From positions 2,376,454-2,440,453 of the forward strand of contig VZQC01000392.1 in the NCBI GenBank assembly GCA_009823505.1: a DNA stretch of 64,000 nt, given 5' to 3'. This document shows, piece by piece, positions 1 to 11,337 of this stretch. The position numbers were made by a program, and so were the translations under genes. The notes beneath the pieces were generated by a model. The model searched no databases, had not been told where the DNA came from, and worked only from the letters and a program-made list of their open reading frames with translations. The stretch is from Rhizomys pruinosus. Its lineage: Eukaryota > Chordata > Mammalia > Rodentia > Spalacidae. Positions within the stretch are counted from its first letter, which is position 1; every line of letters starts with the position of its first letter.

Positions 1-882
1 GAATATAGATCTGTGTCCCTCTCCCACCCCTCCCACCCCTCCTGGTTCACCATTTCAGTCAGTTTTCTGATACAGTCTTTCTGTTGTTGTTCTTTTAATA
101 TGCATCCCTCTCTACAAGAAATATTAACAACTGGGTTATTGATGCTAACATCCACAGATGAGGGATACTATTTGTCGTTTGTTTTTCTGGAACTGTGTTA
201 CTTCACTTAATATAATATCTTCTAGCTCCATCCATTTACCTGCAAAGTTCATGATATCGTCTTTCTTTACTGCTGCCTAGAACTCCATTGTGTACATGTA
301 CCACATTTTCTCTATCCACTTGTCAGCTGAGGGGCATTTGGGTTGGTTCCAGCTTTTTGCTATTGTGAACAAAGCTGCAATAAATATAGCTGTGCATGTT
401 TTTCTGCAGTAAGATGAGTCTTGTGGGTATATACCCAGGAGTGGTATGACTGGGTCAAATGGCAAGCTCATTTTGAGTCTTCCAAGGGTTCTCCACACTG
501 CTTTCCATAGTGGCTGTATGAGTTTACATTCCCACCAGCAATGTATGAGTGTTCCCCTTTCCCTACAACCTCTCCAGCACTTGGTCCTGGCCAGTCTTAT
601 CAGAGGGAGGTGATATCTTAGAGTGGTCTTAATTTGCATTTCCCTAATTATTAATGACATTCAACAGTTTTTAAGATGTTTCTCAGCCATCTCTAGTTCC
701 TCCTCTGTGAAGTCTCTATTCAATTCTTTGCTCCATCTTTTGAGTGATTCATTTGTTTTCTTTCTTCTTTGTTTTTTGAGTAGTTTGTATATTCTGGAAA
801 TTAATGCTTTGTCAGATGTATCTGCAGTGAAGGTTTCCTCCCACTCAGTGGGTTTTCTCTTCACTTCCTTTATTGTTTCTTA
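1..882 (-). mobile_element. L1 LINE 3' end (ORF2 C-terminus plus 3' UTR), truncated
   Basis: On the minus strand 277-864 encodes the end of L1 ORF2 in two frames: first the segment with KPTEWEETF and SRIYKLL, then [17 protein letters not shown], then [15 protein letters not shown] and MWYMYTMEF. The region 1-276 is ORF2 terminus and 3' UTR and continues beyond the window. The 5' side stops at about 882, so this is a 5'-truncated, frameshifted, dead copy. It matches the L1s at 6790-7569 and 13540-13915. Confidence 0.92.
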
Positions 883-1717
883 GATGCTAACTTCTTTACA
901 GCTACACAGAAGGAGCCTGTCATCTCTCTCTCCCAGGACCCAGCCCAACCCCTCTCCCATCCCCAGCTAACCTTCCTTTGCCCCATACTAGTACCTCCTC
1001 ATGCAACTAGGGTAGAATTGCACACAAATGGGTGGGAGGAAGAGCCCACCCAGCAGGAATCTCAAGTAAGGGGCCAATGAGCCTCCCTAACCCCTCCTTT
1101 TCTGAGGAACATACAACAGGCATTTGTGAACAGCTCTTGCAAGCGGGGAACAGCTGAACTAAGAAGGATGGCAGTTGCCTTGCTCAGAGGACCATCACAC
1201 CGCAGACCCCATCCGTGCCTCCCTGACCCAGCCTGCCCACCTTGCCAGTCTGTTTCTCAGATAAATGCCACTTCTTTGACCTTGCTGTCTTTTTTTTTTC
1301 TGATTAAAAAGCAATAATTACTGAAAGTAACTATGTGTCCTTTTCCACCAAAATTAATGTAAATGCCATTATGTAAAATGCTTTTACTTTACAAAAAGAA
1401 CTTTTGTGACATTGTATACCTTTCAACTTTTTTTTTTTTTAAGAAAACTTCCTGTTTTTCTTCCAATGTGTTTTTCTCTTCTTTTTAAACTTTCTGGTCA
1501 CTGTACAACTTTGTTCTGACCACATTTATTTTCCTAAGTTCTTTTGTAATTAAATATTGTATTTTTGGTTTGCACCAAATGATTCAAAAGTTACCTCAAC
1601 CAAGAAAGAAGCCCACAGACCAACCTCCACCAGATGGGCTGGCTTAGAGTGCTCTTGGCAGAATGCACCCAAGTCCTGCCAACTTGGTTGTCCTGTATCC
1701 TAAAAATGGACACTGGG
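883..1717. other. Unassigned AT-rich stretch
   Basis: No coding exon or recognised repeat was seen. It contains several T runs, for example near 1288 and 1430. Confidence 0.5.
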
Positions 1718-1938
1718 AGGGCCTGGAGAGATTGCTCAGTGGTTGAGAGCACCAACTGCTCTTGCAGAGGACCTGGGTTCGATTCCCAGCACCCACATGG
1801 TGACTGAGAACTGTCTTTGACTCCAGTTCCAGGGGAATCCAACACCCTCTTCTGACCTTCACAGCATTGCACAACATGGGTGCACCAACCTACATGCAGA
1901 CAGTACACTCATATACATAAAAAATAATAAATAAATTT
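1718..1938 (+). mobile_element. B2 SINE with target-site duplication
   Basis: Carries the tRNA-derived head (CTGGAGAGATTGCTCAGTGG, then GGTTCGATTCCCAGCACC as B box) and the B2 body with an AATAAATAAA-type tail. Near-identical flanks starting TAAAAATGGA at 1701 and 1939 (about 18 bp with two mismatches) are its target-site duplication. Confidence 0.93.
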
Positions 1939-2099
1939 TAAAAATGGAAGCTGGGAGAGTTGGACTTCATGCCCTCTGCATCTGGAAATGGACAGACTTT
2001 CAAAGGAAGAAGACCACATCCTTCCAGCTGAATCGATGTTCAAGGTGAAGGACATTTGGTGGGAAATTCTGCTCAGAAAAAAAGATAAATTGGGAGCTG

Positions 2100-2385
2100 A
2101 GGAGATGACACATTCAGTAACACGCTGATAAAGTGGGGACAATGAGTTTGATCTTCTGAGCCACCTTAAATTAAGAAAACCAGGCACAGAGGAGAGCACT
2201 TGCCATCTTTCCCTGGGGAGGTGGAGACAGGCAGATCCTTGGTGCTCCCTGTCCAGATCGTCTAGCCCAGTTGCTGGGTTTCAGGCCAATGCAGGATATC
2301 CAAGGTCGTCCTCTGGTTTCCACATACACACATGTACCTACACACGCATATTTGGACACACATGAACACACATGCAAAGATAAAT
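2100..2385 (+). mobile_element. Degenerate B4/RSINE-like SINE
   Basis: A tRNA-like but eroded head near 2100-2190 is followed by a body ending in CACATACACACATG-type runs at 2320-2375, the usual tail of B4/RSINE elements. Highly diverged; the family call is tentative. Confidence 0.4.
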
Positions 2386-2470
2386 TCAGCTCGCAAGCAT
2401 GACGATCACTTTATTAGTTGATCGATCACTTCTACCCAATATATTTGTTACATGGTGGACTCCAAATAAG

Positions 2471-2625
2471 GCTTTTTTTTTTGTCTTTTCGAGACAGAGT
2501 CTCCCTGTAGCTCCAGCTGTCCTGGAACTCACTCTGTAGACCAGGCTGGCCTTGAACTCACAAAGATCTGCCTGCCTCTGCCTCCCAAGTGCTAGGATTA
2601 AAGGCATGCGCCACCACACCCGGCA
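2471..2625 (-). mobile_element. B1 SINE with target-site duplication
   Basis: Antisense B1: T-run, GAGACAGAGTCTCCCTGTAG, GACCAGGCTGGCCTTGAACTC, CACCACACCCGGC. Flanked by the 10-bp direct repeat TCCAAATAAG at 2461-2470 and 2626-2635. Confidence 0.95.
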
Positions 2626-2724
2626 TCCAAATAAGTTTTAAAACTCTTTGAAAATGGCTTCTTAGCAGTTGAATACAGCCTATAGTGATGAGAATGTATT
2701 TGAAGTATTTATTTTCTTAGGATA

Positions 2725-2830
2725 GTGAATGCCCATGGTAGATCACTCCTGTAATCCTAGTACTTAGGAGGCCCATTCTAGGCCAGCCTGGGCTAGCTAC
2801 ATGGAAGACTGTCTCGAAAGACAAACAGCA
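2725..2830 (+). mobile_element. Old B1-like SINE fragment
   Basis: A weak match: TGTAATCCTAGTACTTAGGAGG, then GGCCAGCCTGGGCTA and GACTGTCTCGAAAGAC. Likely an old proto-B1/B1 copy. Confidence 0.5.
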
Positions 2831-3560
2831 ACAGCAGCACCTAAAAGATGAGTACCCAGACCACAACTAGATTTGAGAAAGCCGTGCTGTAGATTTGGTG
2901 CAGCATGGAGCCAATGCTTTGGGCTTGGGACTTGACAAATGTTGAAATGTATTTTGCAGAAAAATCTTAAACATTAACCATCCAACCTCATGTTGGCTTG
3001 AGAAACGTAATCTTCAGTGAAGACATAAAAACAACTCCAAAATTCTACTTCATTATGCTCCTCTGAGAATGTAATTAAGCAATCACAGAATGGAAGTGGC
3101 TTTTTGCTACAGCATTTGGCTACCACTCTTAACCACTATAACTTTTGGATATATAATTTTAAAAACCAGCGTGAAAGGAATGTATGCGCACTGGTAATGT
3201 TTCCCACTCCTGTCACATTTTATGTAAAACAAACATCTATTTTAAGAACAATTTTCATATTTATCTTGGTTTTAAATTTTAAATGATTAATTTGCATTCA
3301 TTTGCATAATCCTGTATTCTCATAGCTTTAAGCAGCATCTCTTTGTGTGGTGCTGTGAGTGAAGCAGGGGGTTGCCCACTCCGTTCCCTTCACCTCTCAT
3401 CACTTCTTTTGGGACTTAGAGTTCACTGTCAAATCTATGAATGCTATCACTTGTTTTCTCAATTTTAAATAATCCTATTCCCCACCTACTTTCATTCCAA
3501 ACCTCTGTTAGGTTTATGACTTCTCTATGCTTATAAAATTATCACTTTTTAAAAGACTGA
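2831..3560. other. Unassigned AT-rich stretch
   Basis: No recognised gene or repeat in this interval. Confidence 0.5.
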
Positions 3561-3564
3561 TTTT

Positions 3565-3758
3565 TTTTTTTATGTATGTATGCCTACATGTATATATGTG
3601 TACCATGTGCATGCAGTGCCCAGGGTGACCAGAAGAGGGTTCACATTCCCTGGAACTGGAGTTACAGTTATGAGTTGCTATATGGTTGTTGGGAATTGGG
3701 CCTGGGTCCTCTGCCAGAACAGTAAGTTCTCTTAACTGATAAACCATGTCTCCAGCTC
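3565..3758 (-). mobile_element. B2/B3-type SINE, diverged
   Basis: Antisense tRNA-derived SINE: body GACCAGAAGAGGG, then GGGCCTGGGTCCTCTG (B box complement), then CTCTTAACTGATAAACCATGTCTCCAGC. More diverged than its neighbour at 3776-4017. Confidence 0.8.
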
Positions 3759-3775
3759 CAGTTCATCACATTTTT

Positions 3776-4017
3776 TAAAAATTTTTTTATTTATTTCTGT
3801 ATGTGTATGAATGTACTGTCTGCATGCAGGTTTGTGCACCCATGTTGTGCAATGCTGCAGAGGTCAGAAGAGGATGTCGGATTCCCCTGGAACTGGAGTT
3901 CTCCTGGAATTGGAGTTTCAGACAGTTCTTGGCCACCATGTGGGTGCTGGGGATCGAACTCGGGTCCTCTGTAAGAGTGGTAGGTGCTCTTAACTGCTAG
4001 GCCATCTCTCCAGCCCA
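3776..4017 (-). mobile_element. B2 SINE inserted next to an older B2
   Basis: Antisense B2 ending GCTAGGCCATCTCTCCAGCCC. The 16-bp duplication AGTTCATCACATTTTT occurs at 3760-3775 and 4018-4033, placing this copy just past the head of the older element at 3565-3758. Confidence 0.94.
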
Positions 4018-4033
4018 GTTCATCACATTTTTA

Positions 4034-4239
4034 TAAACTGGTTTCAACCACTTTTGTTCTGTAGTGACAACTAGATTCAAATCTTCCTGCTTGTGCTGTT
4101 GATGCTTTAAAATTCAATTCCTAGTCAGCTGAAGTGACCCAGATTACAGGAATGATAGTGCCCTCTTGAGTTTTCATCTGTTATGTTTGTCAGTTATCTG
4201 CTGCAGTGACAGTTTAGCTGGGTATAAAACTGACCTTCA
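4034..4239. other. Unassigned spacer between SINEs
   Basis: No recognised feature. Confidence 0.5.
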
Positions 4240-4454
4240 GGGCTAGAGAGATGTCTTGGAGTTTAAGAGCACTGGCTGTTCCTGCAGAAGACCAGGTTTG
4301 AATCCCAGCACTAACATGACAGCTAACAACTGTCTATAACTCCAGTTCCTGGGAATCTCACACCCTCTTCTGTCCTCTGGGGGCATTGTATGACACAGGT
4401 GCACTTATATACATGTAGGCAATACACTCATACACATACAATAAAAATAAATAA
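4240..4454 (+). mobile_element. B2 SINE
   Basis: Head GGGCTAGAGAGATGTCTTGG, diverged B box (GGTTTGAATCCCAGCACT), B2 body, and tail AATAAAAATAAATAA leading straight into the B1 that follows. Confidence 0.88.
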
Positions 4455-4619
4455 GCCAGGTGTAGTGGCACACATCTTTAATCCCAGCACTCAGGAACAG
4501 AAGCAGGTGGATCTCTGTGAGTTCGAAATCAACCTGGTTTACATAGTGAGTTCTAGGACAATTGGGGCTATAGGGAGACCTTGTCTCAAAAAAAAGACCA
4601 AAAAATAAAACAAAATAAA
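4455..4619 (+). mobile_element. B1 SINE in a B2 A-rich tail
   Basis: GCCAGGTGTAGTGGCACACA head, AATCCCAGCACTCAGGAA, GTGAGTTCGAAATCAACCTGG, GGGGCTATAGGGAGACC. It begins directly at the tail of the preceding B2, a typical insertion into an A-rich target. Confidence 0.9.
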
Positions 4620-4621
4620 TA

Positions 4622-4770
4622 GCCGGCCATGGTGGTGCATGCCTTTAATCTCAGCACTTGGGAGGCAGAGGCAGGCGGATCTCTGTGAGTTCAAGACTGG
4701 ACTGATCTATATTCTGAGTCTTAGGCCAGCTGGGGCTACAGGGAGACCCTGTCTCAAAAAAAAAAAAAAG
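4622..4770 (+). mobile_element. B1 SINE
   Basis: GCCGGCCATGGTGGTGCATG head, CACTTGGGAGGCAGAGGCAGG core, CTGGGGCTACAGGGAGACCC end. Third SINE in a row on this strand. Confidence 0.93.
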
Positions 4771-4774
4771 CCAA

Positions 4775-4809
<35 letters not shown>

Positions 4810-4812
4810 ATA
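4771..4812 (+). repeat. (AAAT)n microsatellite from a B1 tail
   Basis: About ten AAAT units directly after the B1 A-tail. Confidence 0.95.
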
Positions 4813-4974
4813 TTTAAAAAGACCTTTAGGCCACCCTCCCCTGGAATGCTATAGCACCCTTTGGGTCAGTGGTTACTATGAAGTCTGAGGCCAGACTGAG
4901 TTTCCACTTTATAACCAACTTGATATTCTTGCTGGACTGATAAATTTAAAGAAATGTTTAAAAATTACATTTCT
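4813..4974. other. Unassigned spacer between SINEs
   Basis: No recognised feature. Confidence 0.5.
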
Positions 4975-5205
4975 GGGCTGGAGAGATGGCTCAGCGATTA
5001 AGAGCACCAACTGCTCTTGCAGAGGACCCGGGTTCAATTCCCAGCACCCACATGGTGGCTAAGAACTGTCTTTAACTCCAGTTCCAGGGGAATCCAACAC
5101 CTTCTTCTGCTGATTGCATGACATGGGTGCACCTACTACTTACATGCAGACAGTACATTCATACACATAAAAAAATAATAAAATTTTTTAACTAAAAAAA
5201 TAAAA
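4975..5205 (+). mobile_element. B2 SINE
   Basis: Clean tRNA-like head (GGGCTGGAGAGATGGCTCAG), B box GGGTTCAATTCCCAGCACCC, B2 body and an AAATTTT-containing tail. Confidence 0.93.
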
Positions 5206-5214
5206 AATAAATTT

Positions 5215-5348
5215 CTGCTGGGTGTGGTATGCAACACTTGGGAGGTAGAGGCAGGTGAATCTGAGTTCAAAGCCAGCCTGGTTTACATAGTGAGCTCCAG
5301 GCTAGCTGGGACTAAAGAGAGACTCTGTTTCAAAAAGACAAAAAAATT
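5215..5348 (+). mobile_element. B1 SINE, internally shortened
   Basis: B1 with the head CTGGGTGTGGTATGC joined to AACACTTGGGAGGTAGAGGC; part of the head around ATGCCTTTAATCCCAG is missing. Ends with CTCTGTTTCAAAAAGAC. Confidence 0.85.
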
Positions 5349-5585
5349 AATTTCTAAGTCATAGTGTCAACAACTCTATGGAGTATTCATTTTTCTTGAG
5401 ATGCAGTGTGACTTTAAATCTACAAGCTTTACTTTTCTTTCCTTATGAAGCGTGCTGTTGAATAACTGTTCTGTTTTGTTCATGAAGTATTCCTCCTCAG
5501 GGTGTGCCATGCTCAAGTCAACTTCTTTTGACTGCCTTCCCTTTGGGACATTTTCTCTTCAACTACCTTTCTTTTCTTTTTTTAA
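5349..5585. other. Unassigned spacer before L1
   Basis: No recognised feature; ends in a pyrimidine-rich run at 5566-5585. Confidence 0.5.
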
Positions 5586-7569
5586 GGATCATTCCTCAAT
5601 GTAATCAAAGCCATATACAAGAAACCCACAGCCAACATCATCCTAAATGGAGAAAAGTTGGAAGCATTCCCCTTAAAGGCAGGAACATGGCAGGCTGTCC
5701 ACTATCGCCACTACTCTTCAATATAGTGCTTGAAATGCTTGCTAGGGCAATAAGGCAAGAAAGCGAAATTAAAGGAGTACTAATTGGAAAAGAGGAAGTA
5801 AAACTATCCCTTTTTGCAGATGATATGATAGTTTACCTAAGGGTAAAAACTCCATCAGAAAACTCTTAGAAATAATCAAAAGTTTCAGTAAAGTGGTGGG
5901 ATACAAAGTAAACCTAGAAAAATCAGTAGCCTTCCTTTACACCAACATTAAGCAACTGGAGAAGGAATATAATGAGACCTTCCCAATCACAATAGCATAA
6001 AAAAAATACCTAGGAATAAACCTAACCAAAGACACCAAAGACCTCTACGACAAAAAATTTAAAACCCTGAAGGAGATTGAAAATTACATCAAAAGATGGA
6101 AAGACCTCCTATGCTCATGGATTGGAAAAATTAATACAGTAAAAATGTCCATTATACCCAAATTAATATACAGATTCAATGCAATCCCAATCAAAATCCC
6201 CATGAGCTTTTTCACAGACTTAGAAAAAAATCCTTACATTCATATAGAAAAACAAAAGACCCCAAATAGCTAAAGCAACCCTGAGTGAAAAGTGCAATAC
6301 TGGGGGGATTACATTACCAGACTTCAAGCTATATTACAGGGCTATAGTCATAAAGACAGCCTGGTACTGGCAAAAAAAAAAGAAAATGAAACAAGCAGGA
6401 CCATTGACCAATGGAACAAAATTGAAGATCCAAATTTGAGCTTATATAACTTCAGCCACTTCATATTTGACAAAGGGGCCAAAAAAATTCAATGGAGGAA
6501 AGATAGCATCTTTAGAAAATGGTGTTGGCAAAACTGGACCACCATTTGTATAAGAACAAAATTAAACCCCTACCTCTCACCCTGTACGAAAATAAACTCC
6601 AAGTGGATCAAAGATCTCAACCTAAAACCTGAAACCCTGAAGGTGATAGAAGAAAAAGTCGGCAGCAACCTACAAGACATAGGTGTAGGAAAAGCCTTTC
6701 TAAATCAAACAGCAGCTGCACAGGAAATAAGGACAACAGCTGACAAGTGGGACTTCATCAAACTCAAAAGCTTTTGTACAGCAAAAGAAACAATCAAGGA
6801 AGTGAAGAGAAAACCCACACAGTGGGAGGAAACCTTCACCACCAACACATCAGACAAAGTGTTAACATCCAGAATATATAAGCTACTTGAAAAGCAAAGA
6901 AGTAAGAAAACAAATAACCTACTCAAAAGATGGTAAAGAGCTGAACAGAGTCTTCACCAGTAAGGAAGTAAAGATGGCTGAGAAACATCTTTAAAAGTGT
7001 TTCACATCATTAATAATTAAGGAAATTAAATAATTAAGCAAATTAAAACCACACTAAGGTATCATCTCACTCCAATAAAAATAGCCAAGATCAAGAAAAC
7101 AAAAGACTAAGATATCATCTTACTCCAATAAGACTGGCTAGGATCAAGAAAACAAATGATACCAAGTGCTGGAGAGGTTGAGGGGAAAGGGGAACACTCA
7201 TCCACTGCTGGTGGGAATGTAAATTCGTGCAGCCACTATGGAAAGCAGTGTGGAGAACCCTTGGAAAACTTGGAATGAACTTGCCACCTGACCCAGCCAT
7301 ACCACTCCTAGGCATGTACCCTTAAGACTCACCCCACCGCAGAGATACGTGCACGGCCATGTTTATTTCAGCTCTCTTCACAATAGCAAGGAGCTGGAAC
7401 CAACCCAAATGCCCCTCAACTGATGAGTGGATAGAGAAAATGTGGTACATCTACACAATGGAGTTCTATGCAGCAGTAAAGAAAGATGACATCATGAGCT
7501 TTGCAGGAAAATGGCTGGAGCTAGAGGACATCATGCTGAGTGAAGTAACACAGTCCCAGAAAAACAAAN
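5586..7569 (+). mobile_element. L1 LINE, ORF2 from RT domain to C-terminus, broken
   Basis: The 5' end begins inside the reverse transcriptase domain. The RT active-site motif FADD is present ([12 protein letters not shown], about 5808-5843), followed by the thumb/C-terminal region with KINSKWIKDLN, KPTQWEETF, and finally [15 protein letters not shown] and MWYIYTMEFY near 7370-7480. Stops and frameshifts (for example near 5868, 6000, 6290 and 6936) split it into pieces, so it encodes no working enzyme. A 53-bp tandem duplication lies at 7053-7158. The element lacks a 3' UTR and A-tail because it stops at the ambiguous base 7570, where the large inverted repeat begins. Confidence 0.95.
7053..7158 (+). 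repeat. 53-bp tandem duplication inside L1 ORF2
   Basis: Two diverged copies starting ACTAAGGTATCATCTCACTC (7053) and ACTAAGATATCATCTTACTC (7106). The duplication shifts the ORF2 frame by two bases. Confidence 0.88.
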
Positions 7570-7570
7570 G
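7570..7570. other. Ambiguous base (n) at a sequence junction
   Basis: The only n in the window. To its left is L1 ORF2; to its right the left arm of the inverted repeat starts. It probably marks an assembly join or an unresolved base. Confidence 0.8.
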
Positions 7571-7799
7571 GGCCACAAGGAAGTGTGTGCACGTCGGAAT
7601 GGCTGGCGGACACTTGCGATGAGGTTGTGTGGCGATGTGGACATCTTCGCTGTAGGGCACACTAGGGCAGTACCCTAGAGGCACATGATGTACGTGGTGG
7701 GGATGGGGGCGTTCTGGTAGCGTGGGGCTCGGGCTGCTCAGTGACATCGGATCAATATCAATTCTTGCTTGCTGTGTGACTGTTTCTGAGAAGATACTC

Positions 7800-8075
7800 C
7801 TATTCATCCAGGTAGAGGGGGCTCCAACATATCAAAGACAAGATTCTGTCCAAATTCAGCTGGAAGAAGCAATAACTTTATTGGAGTTGCTTAAAGGAGC
7901 AGAGGGACTCGGGGCAGGGCAGCTGGCTACAGCACCAGGTGGTCCCACCCCAGCCAACTCTCTCTTATGTAGTGGGGATTATGATCATAGGGAGAACAGG
8001 AGCCTTGTGAAGATCTGAGGCCTGTGAGCCAAGTGGTGGGAACTCCTTCTCCCACTACAAGGGAATATTAATGGA
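7800..8075 (-). mobile_element. Putative LTR (left-arm copy)
   Basis: On the minus strand it has an LTR-like order: TG start, a CTACATAAGAGAGAG box, a CTTTAAG run, an AATAAA signal, then a T/G-rich end. Mirror of 18391-18650. Family not recognised; no coding part is attached. Confidence 0.4.
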
Positions 8076-9845
8076 TCTATTTCTTGACATTGTATGTAGG
8101 TGATCACAGCTGCTCTGCTTCAAGAAGGCAATAGTCATGTCCACCTGAAGGAAAAAGTTACCCTCCCCTGCTTACACCTTTAGACCTCAGGGATTAGGCT
8201 GCCAGGACTGCTGACCAGGTAGCGGGCTGGCTGGCCCTGCAGGTAGGCTCTCCTGGGTTCCTAAGGGCTCTGTCTCCTCCCAAGACCCTAGTCTACCCAT
8301 AGCAGAGTCCTGGAACGGAGACCATCTGGGCCAGTGGTGGGTTTAGTGTAGCCCATGTTCTCAAGGCTAAAAGACCAGGCAGAGGCCTATAATGTTGACC
8401 AGGCTCTGGAACAGGAAGAGATGCTGAAAATGAGAGGAACATCTTTGGACTTCAGGAACCCATGAAGAAAACAACAGTGCACTTTCCTACGATCCCAGTA
8501 AGGCAGACAGTCTACAGAGGTGGGCAGCCAGTTACCACCAGATGCCTCTCCAGTCCTTTAAGGAAACTGTCCATGATGCCCCATGAATGCTACACCCTCT
8601 TGTGAGCAGAGCCCAAGCTTGGCTGCCTAGATCCTCGTGGACTCCTTGGCCAGGCCCTCCTGGCACAGGCTCTGGGTGTTGCCTTCATACGATGTGTGGA
8701 CTGGGCCTGAAGGGAGGGAGAAGGAGTGGGCCCTGGGTGGGCTCTGCAGTAACAGTAGAGGGCAGCGGACCGCAGAACACTGCTATTGCCCCATTGGTGC
8801 ACTCTTCTGTCATTGCTGGTCAGGACGTAGAGCACACATGTATTCTCCAGGGCCTATAAGAGATATTACCAAGACCTACTGGTGCATTGAACTAACTAGA
8901 GAGCCAGGAATGAAATGGCAGTTGAGCAGCTCTCTGCTTCTGGTGGAAAATATATCCATGGATTTTAAGTTCAGAAACCCAAGAACAGTACAAAAAACTA
9001 GCCGGAGTGCATCACAGTCAAATCTTTGAAATCCAACAGTGCTAAAGCTCCCTGGGGACCATGAGGTGACAATCTAGAGGCTGAGAGAGAGGACGCTTCT
9101 GCCATCCCATGACCCTACACCTGACCTTCCAGGACAGAGGAGAATGAAGCCACTTTCAGATAGACCAGGCCAGAGGGCTTGTGCCTGGCAGACCCTCATG
9201 GCAGGAACATGCAGGGAAATGAAGACCAATGCTCTGGGAGACCCATCTCCACCATGGAGAGGAAAGCAGGCACAGCACCAAGAACCAAGTCCACCTTACG
9301 CATCAGGAGCCTGAAAATGAAAATTATAGCAATCATTGTAGGATTGTCCGCACCTGCAAACATCGTGCCCATATGTGACCGCAGCAGGAGAGGGGTGGGC
9401 AAGTGGCCTCCTGCATGACTCCTGAAGGTCTCACATTGTTCATGAAAGGTCGCAGTCTCCAAGTCAGCAGACCATGTGAGCAAAAGAGGCCTGTTGTGAA
9501 GCCTGGGGCACCACTGAGCATGGACACAAGGGGCACTGTGAACCTGGGTAGTACTGAACACTGATGCAGGGGATGCCATGGACAGTCACAGAGTGCAGAT
9601 CATGTGACCCTGGAGCAGCACTGAACACTGACGTAGGGGACGCTGTGTTCAGTCACAGAGCATAGGTCGCACGAGTCTGGGAAGTCAGACAGGAAACCCC
9701 ACCCTGTGATGAAAATCTCAAGCCAATGTTTTTTTTCTGAGACTGGGAGTTGTCTTGGAGTGGCACAAGAGATCATTGCAGGAAGATTAAATGTTTTATG
9801 ACAGGTTTGTGACTTACAGTACTGTGTCTGTTTGTCAAAACCAAC
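8076..9845. other. Unassigned left-arm sequence
   Basis: Mirror of about 16610-18390. Several ORFs occur on both strands (for example 9196-9579 minus, repeated at 16877-17260 plus), but they have no recognisable domain and simply reflect the duplication. Confidence 0.5.
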
Positions 9846-10030
9846 AGCTTGTTGGAGAAGAACAAAGTTGGGGGACTGACACTTCCCACTTTCAAGACTT
9901 ACCGTGAAGCTACAGTAATCAGGGGAGTGTGGTGTTGGCGAGAGAACAGACGCGATCAGTGGGGCAGAATAGCAAGCCCAGAAATAGATCCCACAGATGG
10001 AGCCAGCGGGTCTTCCACAGAGGAGCAAAG
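9846..10030 (+). mobile_element. Old L1 ORF2 fragment (left-arm copy)
   Basis: Encodes the conserved L1 ORF2 block [20 protein letters not shown], then [15 protein letters not shown] and SPEIDP. Mirror of 16425-16610. This explains the ORFs of 61-70 residues here and the 196-residue ORF on the opposite strand. Confidence 0.85.
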
Positions 10031-10365
10031 GCAGCACGGGAGAGGGAGCAGCTTTCCCTGAAGATGGTGGCGGAAGAACCAGACATCCAAGACTGTGTCC
10101 ACGAACCTCCTTAGATGGCCTCAGGGGCATCCACGGACCCTCTGAGCTTGGGGGGGTGGCTTCAGGGGGCATCATGGACCAGAGATCCATGCAAAACTAA
10201 TGCCACCTTACACAGGGAACACTCGCCTGTGGGTGGGGGCTAAGTGAGAAAACCATCCATCGAGGAAAGATTAGATGACTTGGGGGGCCCCCCGTAAGCT
10301 GACGTCAACTAGCCACCTCAATCCCCAGCAGTGCCTGCTTAAAGCGATTATCTAAAAAATAAGAG
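10031..10365. other. Unassigned left-arm sequence with noisy mirror
   Basis: Pairs with about 16110-16420. The part beyond 10140 matches its mirror only with many small differences. Confidence 0.5.
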
Positions 10366-10620
10366 AGGAAGAAGGTAAATAGAAAGAGGAGAGAGGAAGA
10401 AAGAAAAGAAGGAAGGATGTGGAAGAAATGATGAAAGGAAGAAGAGAGGAGGGAGGGAGAGGAGGGAGGGAAAGGGAAGGATAGGCAGGAGAGAAGAAAG
10501 GAAGGAGAGGAGAAGAGGGGGAGAGAAGGCGGGAGAAAGATGGAAGAAGGAAGGAAAGAAGGGAGGAGGGAGGGAGAAGGAAAGGAGGGAGGTGAGCGGA
10601 GGAGAGGGAGAGGAGGAACC
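10366..10620 (+). repeat. Polypurine (GGAA/GAAA) tract, left arm
   Basis: Nearly all A and G for about 250 bases. Mirror of the polypyrimidine tract at 15845-16110. The serine/proline-rich minus ORF here is low-complexity translation. Confidence 0.95.
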
Positions 10621-10639
10621 GATGACCTAGGCTTCATTC

Positions 10640-10775
10640 AGACTTTTTTATTTTTGGTCTTTTTGATGAGACAGGGTTCCTGTACATCCCCTGCCTTGAA
10701 CTCACAGAGATCTGCCTGCCTCTGCCTCCCAAGTGGCTAGGTATTGAAAGATGTGTGCACCAGCCTGGCTTCATT
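10640..10775 (-). mobile_element. B1 SINE (left-arm copy)
   Basis: Antisense B1 with GAGACAGGGTTCCTGTA, CTTGAACTCACAGAGATCTG, CTGCCTCCCAAGTGGCTAGG. It has extra bases and an internal gap compared with its mirror at 15694-15820. Confidence 0.88.
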
Positions 10776-10779
10776 CAGA

Positions 10780-11330
10780 ACTTTAACTGCAAAAGACATT
10801 GTTGAGAATGAGAAGACTGAGAGAAGGTATTTTCAAAAGACATATCTGATAAAAGACTATTACCAAATTTAAAATAAAAAGCTCTAAAAGTAAAGAAAAA
10901 ACTAGAAAGAACAGAATTCAAAGATTTGTAAAGAACTGACATAAGATTCCAAAAGATGTATGCTGGAATCAAATGGCTCATGGAAGATGCTCATATCACA
11001 TGCTTTACGAGAAATGCAAATTAAAACAAAATTCCACCATACATGTTAGAATGACTAAAAACACGTCACAACATGCCAGTAGCTGGCAGGAGTGTGGAGC
11101 AAGCAGAGCTCTTTGCTACTAGTGGAGAATGAAGGCAGTATCACCTTAGGAAGCAAGTTTGTTTTTTTTAACAAAGCGTAAACCAATATGTTTCACACGA
11201 TGGAATTCAACAATCACATTCCTTGGTATGGACGAAGAAAATAAAAACCTGAAAACTTGTGTCTACATAAATGCCCACTCATCATTGTTGACTGAATTTA
11301 TAACTGCTAAAAATTAGAAGTGACCAAGAT
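10780..11330 (+). mobile_element. Old L1 ORF2 3' region (left-arm copy)
   Basis: Matches the C-terminal ORF2 region of L1, with the landmark GAGAAATGCAAATTAAAACA and a diverged LCLLVY-like segment around 11210-11260. More diverged than the other L1s. Mirror of 15140-15690. Confidence 0.75.
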
Positions 11331-11337
11331 ATGCTTC

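Noticed and set aside
1718..1800. tRNA-like A and B boxes here and at many other places
   Set aside because: They belong to B2, B4 or ID SINEs, which derive from tRNA; no intact tRNA cloverleaf was seen.
6292..6936. 214-residue ORF resembling L1 ORF2 as a host gene
   Set aside because: It is an internal piece of a truncated, frameshifted L1 (5586-7569).
9600..10190. 196-residue ORF on the minus strand, repeated as a 188-residue ORF at 16290-16856
   Set aside because: It is antisense to an L1 ORF2 fragment ([10 protein letters not shown] block) and is repeated only because it lies in both arms of the inverted repeat.
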